In this document: piece after piece, positions 25,169-36,680 of the stretch
Layout: each line of letters starts with the position of its first letter
Position numbering within the stretch: the stretch's first letter is position 1
Source: Ctenosaura bakeri
Taxonomy: Eukaryota > Chordata > Lepidosauria > Squamata > Iguanidae
Length of the DNA: 64,000 nucleotides
Direction: 5' to 3'
NCBI GenBank assembly: GCA_948474755.1
Contig: CAOLHI010001824.1
Coordinates: forward strand, 1-64,000
The notes under the pieces: generated by a model
Databases searched by the model: none
What the model was told of the DNA's origin: nothing
Seen by the model: the letters and a program-made list of their open reading frames with translations, nothing else
Made by a program: the position numbers and the translations under genes

Positions 25169-26169
25169 GACTTTTTGAAATAAATAAATGAGGGGACAGA
25201 GATAACAGGAGTTCCTGTTGTCGTAACAGGTTTATTCTGATGAGTGGGGCAAGCCCTGTAAGGTAATTTTGCTTAACTTTTTGTTCTTTAAGCTTTTGGG
25301 TCTTTGCAGCAGAACACATGCTTTCTATCTGGAAACTCCTAGATTCCTTCTCTTGCATTAATTGCAGTTGAAAAGTAGCTAGTGATATGCAAAAGGATCT
25401 TTGAAAGATCAAAGATACTGACAATCAAAGGAATCAAGGATGTGCTACTATAACACAAATTCCCGTTCCTGAGCCTGTTTTCTACTCAGCCCTGTCATGC
25501 AGGTGTTTACACTATATAATAATCAAAGCCCAATAACTTCCTTTTTAGTGGGAATTCCATCAGAAGACAAGCCTTTCGCCTGAAGGGTCCCAGTGAGGAA
25601 ATTAAGCCAAGGCTGAAAGGGTAGAAATGCCAGGACTTTTTGACAGCCAGGAACAATGATATCGTCTACCAACCCCTCAAGAGTTCCTGCCTCCTCTTTA
25701 TTTACCAGAAATTATCACCGTATCTAGTGGATTTCCCCAGCAAAAAATTATTAATAAACAAACAAACAAACAACCTCCAATACTGTTCTGAAAGCTATCT
25801 GTATTGGAAGTGTCTATATTTGGGGTGGCTTGATCTTGCAGGAACAATTGAGAGATGGTAGTTTTACAAAAATATCCGCTTTCAGAGGATATTTGGATAT
25901 GGAAACTGTTTCAGCGAATGTGTTTGTGGCTATGAACGAAGACAACTGCTTGCCTTTTTTGGCAGAACTTGGAAAAATTACTCTGTATCTGGCCAGAATC
26001 CCCCAGCCTGAATGGCCACCAGAGGATTCAAGGGCACCGATCATGCTGTAGTCCAAAAAAACCAAAGCCTCTTAAATGCGTTTTTAACCGCTTCTTGGGG
26101 CTATTTAACAGGGAAACCGTGCTGATGAGCGCCAATGCGCCAACATTTATCCCTCCACCATCAGACAGA
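25169..26169. other. Gene-free interval upstream of the promoter
   Basis: No gene is recognised. Overlapping 73-83 codon frames at 25814-26065 occur on both strands and carry no family signature. Confidence 0.4.
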
Positions 26170-26345
26170 GGCCATTTCCGCACTAGATGGTTATAGCGCT
26201 ATCATTCCACTTTCAACATCCTATGGAATCCTGGGGTTTGCCGTTCAGGGAGGGGCCGGCCCCTCCCTGAACGGCAAACCCCAGGATTCCATAGGATGTT
26301 GAAAGTGGAATGATAGCGCTATAACCGTCTAGTGCGGAAATGGCC
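26170..26345. mobile_element. Palindromic MITE (foldback element), copy 1
   Basis: This is a palindrome of two 88-bp arms with no spacer, centred between 26257 and 26258 (GGGGCCGGCCCC). The arms differ at one position (T at 26187 against the complement of C in the other arm). The outer ends are GGCCATTTCCGCACTAGA. Single-arm copies at 20.26 and 37.21 kb and another palindrome at 27.46 kb show it is a dispersed repeat. It has no coding capacity and I found no target-site duplication. Confidence 0.9.
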
Positions 26346-26479
26346 GGAGTCACAGGCGTGGCGCCATAGGCCTAGCGATAGCTCCTTCCTTTGACTGGCC
26401 ACTTCCTGCGTGTATGCATTTCGAGGGCTGTCTTTATTCATGCTTTCTCAAGAGTAAGCCCCTCAGGTAAAAACAATGA

Positions 26480-27370
26480 TAGGTTAACTATGACGACTCC
26501 GTCGTGCTCCTCCCTCAGGCAACCCATGACGGTTCCCAGAAACCCCAGCTTCTAAGGCTATATCGTCTTCCCTCTCTTTTCCGCAGCGTTGCTTAGAAGA
26601 CTACATTTCCCAAGATTATCAGAAGGGGGGGGAAATGGTGGTGACAAAACGGTGCCACATCTTATTCGTTACGTAAGGAGGAAAAAAACGGCCAAGAGGA
26701 CCGAACGCGCAGGCGCACTCGTACCTCCGCCCCTCACGGTTTCTCTGCTCTTCCGGAGAGGCCCGCTTCTTCGGCTGCGATGACTGCTCCTCCCCGTGCG
26801 TCATGCGCGTGCGCTGCCTTATTCCGGCCTCTGCCCTCGGCAGCCAAAGGGCTGGGCGAAACAGGCCGGAGAGAAGAAAAAAAAAAAGACAGAAGGAAAG
26901 AAGGGAGCCCGCGCATGCGCCTGAGAACCGCCGCCCCCTGCTCTCCTTAACCAGACCTGGTCCGTAGCCGACGAGCAGGATGGGTGGCGAAGCGGGGCCG
27001 CCGTAACGCCGGAGAGGAGCCGAGCGGAGCCGTCCTGCACAAGCGACGGGATTCCCTCCCCGCCCCCTCAGGTCAGTGCGAAGGGTCCCCAGGTTCCTTC
27101 CGGCCCTCGTGTATGCCGGTTCTTTCCCGCAGCACCTTTATTCCTGAGAGAAGGGGGTTTACACCAAACACTCCCCCCTAGAAAACGCAGGCGGCCGTTT
27201 AACCGCCGCTGTGGGGATGGGCGCGGGCGGAGGCGCGCTCTTGGAGTGCGCACGCGCGCGGGGAGGACCCCGGCGGCGCGCCCTCTAGCGCCTCGGGGGC
27301 AACTGAACTGTCCCGGAGCTCCGCCGGGATTTGAACTCTTGTCTCCCACCACTGGGCTCTCCTGCCGCCC
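26480..27370 (+). promoter_or_regulatory. RALBP1: CpG-rich promoter region of RALBP1
   Basis: CpG density rises sharply here compared with the flanks. Candidate activator sites include a perfect NRF1-type palindrome GCGCATGCGC (26911-26920), NRF1-like GCGCAGGCGC (about 26707), CATGCGCGTGCGC (about 26803) and an ACTACATTTCCCAAGAT string (26600-26616) resembling a ZNF143 site. There is no TATA box at the expected spot. This is a typical broad housekeeping promoter and fits the ubiquitous expression of RALBP1. The transcription start is inferred to lie at about 26850-26960. Confidence 0.75.
26900..27071 (+). other. RALBP1: RALBP1 exon 1 (noncoding, start approximate)
   Basis: A good splice donor, CCTCAG|GTCAGTGCG, ends the exon at 27071. 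Vertebrate RALBP1 genes have a noncoding first exon in a CpG island, and this donor is the best candidate between the island and coding exon 2. The exon contains a short upstream ORF (26980-27006, eight codons plus stop). The 5' end cannot be fixed from sequence alone. Confidence 0.6.
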
Positions 27371-27458
27371 CCCCCGTCCCTCTCAGTGGTGACCCTTGGT
27401 GGCGGAGTAGTAGTGGGCAAAACAGGCACTGGTAATGAATTAAACAACTTACCTGTTT

Positions 27459-27630
27459 ATTTCCACACTAGACTGTTATAGCGTTATTATTCCACTTTCA
27501 ACATCCTATGGAATCCTGGGGTTTGCAGTTTAGGGAGGGGCCGGCCGGCCCCTCCCTAAACTGCAAACCCCAGGATTCCATAGGATGTTGAAAGTGGAAT
27601 AATAACGCTATAACAGTCTAGTGTGGAAAT
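27459..27630. mobile_element. Palindromic MITE (foldback element), copy 2
   Basis: This is a perfect palindrome of two 86-bp arms with no spacer, centred between 27544 and 27545 (GGGGCCGGCCGGCCCC). I found no mismatch between the arms. It belongs to the same family as 26170-26345 but differs from it at about seven sites per arm. A TTA triplet occurs just outside the TTTCC...GGAAA ends on both sides (27457-27459 and 27630-27632) and may be a target-site duplication. It lies in intron 1, about 390 bp after exon 1. Confidence 0.9.
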
Positions 27631-27723
27631 TATGCCTACTAGTATGCCAGACCTCAATGGGGAGAGGAATTAGGATGCGAGTGACAGGTGCCATTTCCCT
27701 ATGATCAGAGCAACCTGTATGTG

Positions 27724-27867
27724 AACAGACTGCTAGATTTTTTACAATACTTTTTATTAGAATATAAACATATATAAAATACATTCAATACAGCATCGAT
27801 GTTTTTTTCCCAATATTTTGTAGCTCATTGAAGTTTCATATAATTCTTCTTCCAAACAGACTGCTAG
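27724..27867 (-). mobile_element. Short L1-type insertion with 13-bp target-site duplication
   Basis: A 118-bp insert (27737-27854) is flanked by perfect 13-bp direct repeats AACAGACTGCTAG at 27724-27736 and 27855-27867. The insert begins on the + strand with ATTTTTTACAATACTTTTTA, the complement of an A-rich tail. This is what LINE-type target-primed insertion of a heavily 5'-truncated copy on the - strand would leave. Confidence 0.8.
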
Positions 27868-28001
27868 GTTTATTTATTTATTTATTAGATTTGAGAATTC
27901 ATGGCGGCACGTATGATCGGCATCTTTCTGGGTCCTGTTACGTTCTGTCCCACTGTATAGATACGTGAGGCTTTAATATCACTCTGTACTGCATCTAAAG
28001 C

Positions 28002-28478
28002 CAGTCCTCCACATTTGTGGGTTTAACTTTTGTAAATCCGGTTATTTGAAAGTTTCCCCAGTCCCTGCCCCCTTCCTTCAAGTGCTTCTTTTCCAGGGGA
28101 ATCTTCCCTCTCTGATCAGACTGCGCAGCCCTTTAAAAACCTGCCTCTGGTCATCCTGCTCCTCCACCAGCTGTTGCCTGACCAGCCAAGGATGGATCAC
28201 AGCCCAGTTTCTCAGCACCACAAACCCTCTCTCGATGTCCCCCCAAGGAAGGAAATGGGCTAGAGAGAGGAAGTACAGGACCACCATATCAACCCACATC
28301 TTTTCCCTCTCCTTTCTTTGACCTGGTTTGGACCCTGTGTACCAGGGTGTGTACCTGCTCTCCTCTCCATGCCTTGGCCGCCTTCCCGCAGACACACACA
28401 TACATTTTGATATTTGTGATTTTTACACTTTTATGAGGTCCTGTTCCCCTAACCCTACTGAATATGGAGGGCCAACTG
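28002..28478. mobile_element. Tigger/pogo-like (Tc1-mariner) non-autonomous transposon
   Basis: The left end CAGTCCTCCACATTTGTGGG and the right end GAATATGGAGGGCCAACTG are inverted. The neighbour at 29.19 kb has the same ends. A TA follows the right end at 28479-28480. The interior contains no transposase frame. The left end appears to lack about 3-4 bp relative to the other copy. Confidence 0.65.
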
Positions 28479-29189
28479 TATATCTACAAAAGTTTGTGCT
28501 AAGATAAAAACAAGTTGGTCTTGAAGGTGCTGCCACATTCCCTTTTTTCCCCTCCCCTGCTGCAAAAGACTAACAGGAGTGTTTCTTTGAAAACTGGGCT
28601 TGATGATCTGATTAAACATGGCTCTTCATGTGTTTAAAGGCTTCCTGTTGTTTTAATTGGTGCAGGCAGCAACCTTGTGCACACAATTACATGAGAATAA
28701 AGCCCTTTTGGGTACACATGCTGTCAGAGTACATTCATCCCATTTGCCTAATTTAGTCTTCTTAGTACTTGGAGTGAATACTAGTGCAAAAACAGAGTCT
28801 CTAATCTGTAGACATGACACTTTGTGGCAATGACAAGAGGGTTAAAGGATAATTAATTCATGATTTTAATGGAAGTTCAGATGTCTTGCATCTGGACAAG
28901 CCCTGTGTGTGCAAGAGACAACTGAACTGGAATCACAAAAGACAGCAATGGCTACTTACGTGACGAGAAATGTTGTGAAATGCATTGTTTCTAATTGCAT
29001 AAGTCATGCTGAGGTCTCCCCTGTGTTTTGCATTTACGGGTTCTAAAAAAAAGAAAAAGAAAAACTTTTAAGCATCACCTGATAAATTAGCTTGACCAAT
29101 AAGTCTGCTTGCCAGCATCTGCTGTTCTCATGAAATGTCAAGGACAGCCATTGTTCCTCATCTGCCTTATATGTATACCTGTGTGTGTA

Positions 29190-29571
29190 CAGTCAGCCCT
29201 CCACATTCGCAGGTTTCACTTTTGCAGATTTGATTATTCACAGATTATTTTCTATCAGCTCTGCTGCTGCCCTGTGCCATTTTTAATAGAGACTGCAAGC
29301 CTTGTGAAACGGAGAAACTGAGAATGAGGCTTGTAAGTCCCTAAAAAAATGATGTGGGGCAGCAGTGGAGTGGCAGTAGGTCCCACCAGCCACCTACTTC
29401 TGCCTTGTGTGGGAACCCTGATGCCTCAAAGGAATCCACAGTGAGTTGAATATGTGATCATATTTTTGTGTGTGTTAAATATGGTTTGGAAGGGCCTAGA
29501 GTTATTCACATTTTTTTCACTTTCACGGGAGTTCTGGGCCCCTAGCCCTAGTGAATGTGGAGGGATGACTA
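29190..29571. mobile_element. Tigger/pogo-like non-autonomous transposon
   Basis: The terminal inverted repeats are CAGTCAGCCCTCCACATTCG on the left and GTGAATGTGGAGGGATGACT on the right, with TA just outside both ends, as for Tc1-mariner elements. It is about 380 bp long with no transposase ORF and lies in RALBP1 intron 1. Confidence 0.75.
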
Positions 29572-32445
29572 TATAGGTGTATGTTTGAATATATAGACAC
29601 ACTCAAATACATACATGCATATGGATAAGAACCTGTTCGCCTAGAACCTTGCTGTGATCTTCCCCTTAATTTCTCAAATCACTTTGCTTTATACCACTTC
29701 TGAAAACTTTGCTTCTCTGGCTTGGAGTGTGAAAAAGACATGAATTATAGAATAGATTTTATTAATGTTGGTGTCGCTGTTAATTACAGGGTGGAGGTTA
29801 ATGAGACTTCTGCTTACCTGTTGATTCATGTGGATGGAGTGAAATTGCTCATCAGAGACTGTGTATATGTGGCAAATGTCACTTGCATTGCACAAACAGC
29901 CCTGGTCTGAAGACTGTTAAAGCATTTAAAAGGAGAAGTTCCATGCATGTCCTGTTCTCAGATTTTTTTTCCTGTCTATCACAGAAAACTTTCTTTTCTT
30001 TAGTACGAGGCTGATTTGGAAATGCCGTGTTCAATGTTCCATCTGTGATTTTTCCGTTGTATTAGAATACTGACTACTCTTATGAGACAGTCATTGTATC
30101 CTGGCTATAGAGGAAAAGGGGCAAAATGACTCCCTTTCAATATTTTCTAGTGAACTGAGTGCCCTAGCTGAGCATCTGCCCAAAGTACAATTTTGTCTGT
30201 CTCTTCCTTCAGGAAAGGTTGGCAGGAGACTTGTTTGGCTTCTGTTTCATGGAGCTACTTCTTGTCCAGGCATCAGCCAAGAACAGGAAAAGAAAACCGA
30301 TGTCCACAGTTTTTGGTTTGACTACCAAGACTAGCAAAAAAAACCAAAAAAAAACCCCCAAACCTATGTGTTGATGTCAGAAATATGAATGCCTCTCTGT
30401 GATATTCCCTGTGCAGTTTTTGGTTTGATCCAGTCAGTTTTAAGCACAGTGCACTTTTAGATCCCATTGATTTTATTGAGCTTAAGAACTTCACTTCCCA
30501 AAGATTAACCGTGTTTGCCTGTTGTTGCAAAAGCAACAAAGAGTCCTGTGGAATCTTAAGGTAGTTTTCATGCAACATCATGCAATAATAAATTTGTTAG
30601 TCTCTGTTGTGGTTGTTGTTGTCATTTAGGATAGTCTGGAGAGATATCAGCGCAGGCAGAGGCCAGTCCCCTCTTTGGCCAAACAAAGACAGCATATTGA
30701 CAAAATGTAGGCCTATAACTTTAACTCTGTCATTCTTTTCTTCTTCTGTATGATTTTAAACACTTTAGTCTGATAAAGAAGACAGTTGAACTTCAAAATC
30801 TTGCATGATCTAATTTGTACATTTTCACTGGCCCAGTAAAGATACAGTTGTTTTGTGGCTTTTGAATGTTTCTGCATTTTGCTGTATGGCCAGCATGGCT
30901 ATCCCTGGATGTGTTTTTGCAATCCAAGCTGTTATTAGATCTTCAGGGGAAAGCAGATTGGGTCTTAGTACCTCCTTGCCTCACTTCTTTTCTGTTCCTC
31001 TTGTTTTGCCATTGATGCTTCACTGAAAGACCTTTGCAAAACTTTTATTAACTCAGAGACAGTGATTCACATGGGAATCATGAGTCATCCTGATAATTTC
31101 ATGCTTTGATGCTGGTTTTTGAAATGAAAACTTGTTCTACCAGTATGTAGCTTATGCTCAATATACTTTTGAATTATGAAGACAAAGTGTACTTCACATA
31201 ATTGCAAGTCACATGGAAGGCAGTGGTGATTCAAGCAAGAGCTTCTGATGAAAAGGTTTATAGCTTTGCTTTATAATATTCCATGATAGAAAGAAAAACT
31301 GTTTACATGCAGGAAATTAACAGAGAATTATTTTAAAACTGGGTATTAAACACACTGCTTCTTTTATGTTCAAGGTAAGAATTTTCCCTGTCTCAGAATT
31401 GACGTCAAGAAGATGGCAGTGTTGGACAAAGCCCTGCAGAGTTTAGAAAGTTACTTTTTTGGATTAATTGCACTTGGGGAATTTTTTTTTTAATATCAGT
31501 CCTCCAGAAAACATTGACATTAATATGAAGGATGCTCATAATTTTATCATCTCCCATCTCAAATATTATTCAGTCATTCTAATATCTATGGCGGTGGGCT
31601 AAAGAAATGAGTGGAAATGCCAGTGTGGGCTTCACTGTGCCCAGTGCAAGCTGTTGCAGATATTTCATTCTGCCAATTTCATGAAAAATACTAGTTTTAT
31701 TTTTCCCTTCTTCATGAAAAGCTTTTGTGAAATAGTCAATGGTTGAGTAAGCTCAGCATTTTTCATGGATTAAACTTCCTGGCAGGGATTTAATTGAATT
31801 AATTTGAAGAGCAGATGGCTGGAAGATGCTTTCTCAAATGTTTCATGGAATTGGTATCCTCAACTAAAGGAATAGAAAAATGTTGACACTCTTCCACTTT
31901 TAGAGTCTTTAAAAAAAGCTTTCTGTCCATGTGCTGGTTGTAGCCTGTGAACATCAGTGTTAACAGCCTGTTACCAGGTTCAAGTCTGAGTATGTTGCCC
32001 AGCAAAGTATCTCTCCTGTTGTGGTGCTGCTTGCCTCTCGCAAGAAAGCATGCTCACTTTGTGGCCTTGCATAATTGTTGTTGTTATTGTGTTGCCAACA
32101 AAAGATGGTGCTTGCATTCAAATATGGAACAAGCAACAACATGAGCAGGCTGGTATGTCTGTCTTATAACACCCAGAAAGTAGAGAGCCAAGTAGCTTGT
32201 GTAACTGTATCTAATTCCCTGAGGAACTTATACAAAGCCGTTTTTTAAACCAGTTCTGCAAACTTAAATTTGATTGCATAATTGCAATACATTATAAGTT
32301 TATAGACCTGCAACTGAATGTCTGTGCAAGCGGCAGTGGCTAATTATTTTTTTGCAAAACAAAGTTCAGTGCACATAGTCTGGTAACTGAAAGCATCTGC
32401 TTGCATAGTATTTTGTAGTGACACCATGTCTTCCTCTTCTTGCAG
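29572..32445 (+). other. RALBP1: Rest of RALBP1 intron 1
   Basis: This part ends with a good acceptor (TTCCTCTTCTTGCAG, AG at 32444-32445). No further gene or clear repeat is recognised in it. Confidence 0.6.
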
Positions 32446-32498
32446 GCATGATGGACAGGTAACAGGATCTTGTTTTGCTGTGCTGCCAGAGAGTAAGA

Positions 32499-32742
32499 AT
32501 GACGGAGTGCTTTCTGCCTCCAACCAGCAGCCCTAGTGAGCACCGCAGGGTGGAACATGGTGGGAGTCTTGCCCGGACCCCAAGCTCCGAAGAGATCAGC
32601 CCAACCAAATTTCCTGGCTTATATCGAACGGGCGAACCTTCACCACCTCATGACAGCCTTCATGAACCCCTAGACATAGTGTCTGATGATGAGAAAGAAC
32701 ATGGGAAGAAAAAAGGAAAATTTAAGAAGAAGGAGAAAAGAA
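32499..32742 (+). CDS. RALBP1: RALBP1 exon 2: start codon, residues 1-81
   Basis: RALBP1 (RLIP76) is a Ral effector: it binds active RalA/RalB, carries a RhoGAP domain for CDC42/Rac, links to endocytic adaptors, and has been reported as an ATP-dependent exporter of glutathione conjugates. This exon starts with MTECFLPPTSSPSEHRR, which matches the vertebrate N-terminus, so the ATG at 32499 is the start; the upstream frame is closed by a TAA at 32460. The exon ends in a lysine-rich segment with GKKKGK at residues 69-74, one of two sequences reported to bind ATP. The exon runs from acceptor AG at 32444-32445 (5' UTR from 32446) to donor AAGA|GTAGGT at 32742. One base of codon 82 is carried over. 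Spliced to the following exons it gives 659 residues, against 655 in human. Confidence 0.97.
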
Positions 32743-34509
32743 GTAGGTAGCTTTTTTCATCTGTATGACAGTAGTGTGCTTTTTAGTATTTACTGTCACC
32801 ATTTTACAACCCTGTGTATGTGTGAAAAATGTTTATGTTTTTAGCTGTCAGTGTACACTATCAGTGTAAATGCTTTTAGTCTAAGCATTTCTTCTGTAAA
32901 GGATTGCTATAAAAAATCTGCAACAGGGTTTTTTGTGTGTTTAATATGGCATACCCCAATTTTTTCATCAGTCAGTTTCAAATTGTAAAAATGGTAAAGC
33001 TTTCATAACTTCTACCACTTTCTAAAAAATAAAAGCAACTTCTGGGCATTTTTTTTAAATTTAAAAGTGATAGCATTCTTGTTTTACTTCAGGCTTTTGA
33101 AATTATGAAAGTGATTTTTTCAAGCTCTGGTTAGAAGGGAGTTGACAATAGGTCCCAAACTATGACTGTATGAAGGACAGCAACAATGTCTGGTGTAGCA
33201 GAGAGGTTAAAAGACATAATTTAATTTTACTGAGTAAAACCAACCTAAAGTGTGAAACTGTCATTACTGGGGTTTTTTCTGTCCAAGTGTGTTTCTAAAA
33301 GGCTGTACCACAGTTATATATTCCTGGGCTATACATTAACCATTTCATTCCATATTTATAGTCCATATAGAGCTGTTCCCCCTGCTTCAGCAGCATGTCA
33401 ACTACACTTGATCATTCCATGAGCTCTGTAGGTAGTTCTCCACCAGGTTGAGATACCTGATCAGTAAGCATTGCATGTAAAGTGTCTTCTTGAGCCATAC
33501 CCTCCTTTATCTTAACATAGGTGTTACAATTAAGGAAGGGTGTGGGTGGTTACTTTTTAATGAATGAGTTTCTTGTTCTTGCTTACAGAATAGTCAGGAT
33601 TAGTTGCAGAAGAGATACAGCTTATGAGACACCTGTGTGTGTGTTTCATAGGCAGTAAAGTGCCTGATAATTTGCAGCAAAAGCAATTGTTTGTCTTATG
33701 ACTGTGCACTTGAAATCACATATGCAATTTATATAACTCTAAATGAATACAAATAGTTGATCATGTATCAGGATGGTTAGTGCAACTTTGCCTGTTGAGC
33801 TGAAAAGTAAGGGTTTTTTTTTCTTTATAGAAATTGTGCCTGAGTGCAGTAATACATTTAGACTATCTGGATTAGTTTTTTTTAAAGGGTAAGCAGTTAA
33901 GTGATTTTGAATGCAATTTTCCATGACAATTCCAAAACTCTGAATTGGTGAGAATTGGGAATCCTTTCCTTGTTCTGCAGCTTGATTTTTAAAAGTATGT
34001 TTGGAAGGATATTGAATTGAGACTACAACATCATATTAGGCTTATCCTTATGCCATCACTGTACAGCATTAGCTCTGTGTTGATTTTGATATGTCATATA
34101 GCTTTGAAGTGAAACATGTATGGAGAACACCCAGGTAGTTCTATTCCTGTTTATTACAGAATAATCCCATTTAACTCAGTGAGACATTGTTTAGATCAAC
34201 CATGCTAAGGATTGCATTGCAGGTTGGAAAGAATATAAACTGCATGATCCAGTAAAGTTACCTGCAGAGCTAGGCGGGTAACCAAGTGATTCTATCTGTG
34301 AATCCTTCCTGAAAGGTGTGTATCCGTACAAGAGTAAATTATTCTTCTATGGAAGAAAACACATCAGAACCTGCCCTACGTCTTGGTTGTGCTTAAGTAT
34401 GCAAAAGGTAAAATGTATTATATTAATAAGTATTATATTACTCCTCAACATTACATGTCTTGTTCTAAGTAGAATCAGTTCTTGATCGTTTCCATTTTTC
34501 TCCCAACAG
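32743..34509 (+). other. RALBP1: RALBP1 intron 2
   Basis: The intron has donor GTAGGT and acceptor CTCCCAACAG. No gene or clear repeat is seen inside it. Confidence 0.85.
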
Positions 34510-34971
34510 CGGAAGGCTATGCAGCTTTCCAGGAAGACAGTTCTGGAGATGAAGCAGAAAGCCCCTCCAAGTTGAAGCGCTCCAAAGGGATTCATGTTTT
34601 CAAGAAGCCAAGTTTCTCCAAAAAGAAGGAAAAGGATTTTAAGATCAAAGAAAAGCCAAAGGATGAGAAGCATAAAGAAGACAAGCACAAAGAGGAGAAG
34701 CATAAAGAGAAGAAATCAAAAGACTTAGCAGCAGCAGCAGATGTTGTCAAACAGTGGAAAGAGAAGAAGAAAAAGAAGAAACCAACTCAAGAGACAGAAG
34801 CTCCACCAGTGGATATTCCCAGCTATCGACCTGTGTTTGGAATCCCTTTGGCAGATGCAGCTGAAAGGACCATGTTGTATGATGGCATCCGTCTGCCTGC
34901 AGTTTTTCGGGAATGTATTGATTATGTAGAGAAATATGGCATGAAATGTGAAGGCATCTACAGAGTTTCAG
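34510..34971 (+). CDS. RALBP1: RALBP1 exon 3: basic region and start of RhoGAP domain
   Basis: Residues 82-235. The exon opens with TEGYAAFQEDSSGDEAES (the Thr codon is split with exon 2) and continues with a long Lys/Glu-rich repeat (KEDKHKEEKHKEKKSKD) predicted to be charged and helical. A run of four alanines is encoded by GCA repeats at about 34727-34740. The RhoGAP domain begins near FGIPLADAAERTM (about residue 192), and the exon ends in GIYRVSG, where Arg233 is the catalytic arginine finger that stimulates GTP hydrolysis. The donor is TTTCAG|GTATAG; one base of Gly236 is carried over. The lysine-rich part is also described as a membrane/nuclear targeting region in the family. Confidence 0.96.
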
Positions 34972-36680
34972 GTATAGTACTTCATTTCAAGGTAAATTTC
35001 TTTTGCTTTATGTTCAGTTTTTTTAAAAAATGACGTATTGTTCTCCATTTTTACTACTGCTAAAATTCAGTATCTGTGATTTCCTCTCATTTTGTAAACA
35101 TCTGCAGTTTCCCAAAATCAAATGTGGTAAGTGCCATTGAAGGATTCATGGTTACCTCTGAATTTGGTGCTGGAAGGATCACTGACATGTAATGGCAGTT
35201 AATAAAACTGATCTTTTTATTAAAACTGTTTAAGAGCTTAATTTAGTAAGCTTAATGTCCTTCAACTGATAACAGAGAGTGCTTTCACAGATCCATTAAA
35301 GCTGTGCTTTCCTAGGTGAGTCCTTTGTTTTCCAGGGAGCTTCCTTAGCTATCTGCCACCTCCTTGCAACTTTGCCTTTGCCTTGCTGAGCAGAGCAGTT
35401 AAAACACACACAGAGCATACTTCAGTCTTTGTGATATAAAAGGAAAATTGACACAAGCCAGTTCCCAAAGGCATTCCTCAAACGCTTTCTATGGAGTGTA
35501 ATTCAGTGGAAAAATGTTGGTACAAGACTGTATGTCTGTGTAACCAGTATGTTAGAGAATAGTGTCTTATCCCTGCTGTTATTTGTTGCATGCTTTTATT
35601 TACATTGTATGAAAAATATCATGTGCTAACCAGTAAAATGGTGAGCTGTCAAATGGCGTGGTAGGGAGAAAACATAATCAGCTCCTTCATTCTGATTTTC
35701 TTCCAAGAGGAATTTATACACAGAAGTCCTCATTAGAGTGTATCTTGAAGTACACAGAGGAAATGTTGAGCAGCATTTGAGAGTTTTAGCTTGGTGGATT
35801 TAAAAAAACACTCTGGTAGTAATGCCAAGATAATTAGCAGTCACCATAGTTGTGTAACCTCGACCCACTTAAAGAAATAATGGTTAGAATCACTTATTTA
35901 ATTATACAGTTGCATTTTGAATTGTGAATGCTACCTGTGAGGCACATCATGCCAGCAATTTAAATGCAATGAACAAGGTGTTTTGATAAGAAGTAAATAC
36001 AAGTTCGGAGGGAAAATTGGCACTGTATGATAGATCTTTGTAGAAATATAGTAGTTCATCTACCCCTCAAGGACACTTGGACTTTTTAATATTTGAGATT
36101 CCTAGTCTTTTATACTTTATTAGGCTGGTCTATGCTACTGCATGAGCATGATAGCAAACGGGAATATGATTTAGCCTTGAAGGATAAGCAGTGTAAGCAT
36201 ATGGAGGTTTACAGCCAATAGTTGTCTGTGTACACAGACATGAGCTACTGTGATTAGAACAACCTTGTAAAGAATCTCTAAAAATTTACTTTGCTGCATT
36301 TTTCCAGCCTGCAAAGAAACTGCTTCCATACTGGCTGCAGTAGAGGGAAAGCCACTCCTTCCCTTAGCATGCTAAAGAATATTTGCCTTTTACCAAGTGG
36401 ACTGATGGAGGAAGGATGGAATGTTTCCTCCCCAGTTACCAACCCATGGAGGCTGCCCTTCCTCTATGATGCAACTTCTGAAAGAAATTGTTGTAGATAT
36501 CATGTATACACGAATCATTAAATCAGTGTCCTTCTGAAAGGAATATTTACTTAGTAAACTGAAGGCACAGTGAACTAGCTATGTCAAATAAGGTACCGTC
36601 CAGCCTTTTCCACTTCTTCCTCTCTTCACCTGTTCTGCCCATAAATTAGAGTCAGCCACTTGCTTCCTTCTTTGCACTTT
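34972..36680 (+). other. RALBP1: RALBP1 intron 3, first part
   Basis: Intron 3 runs from 34972 to 38373. This part has no recognised gene or repeat; the nested transposon stack follows at 36.68-37.95 kb. Confidence 0.6.
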
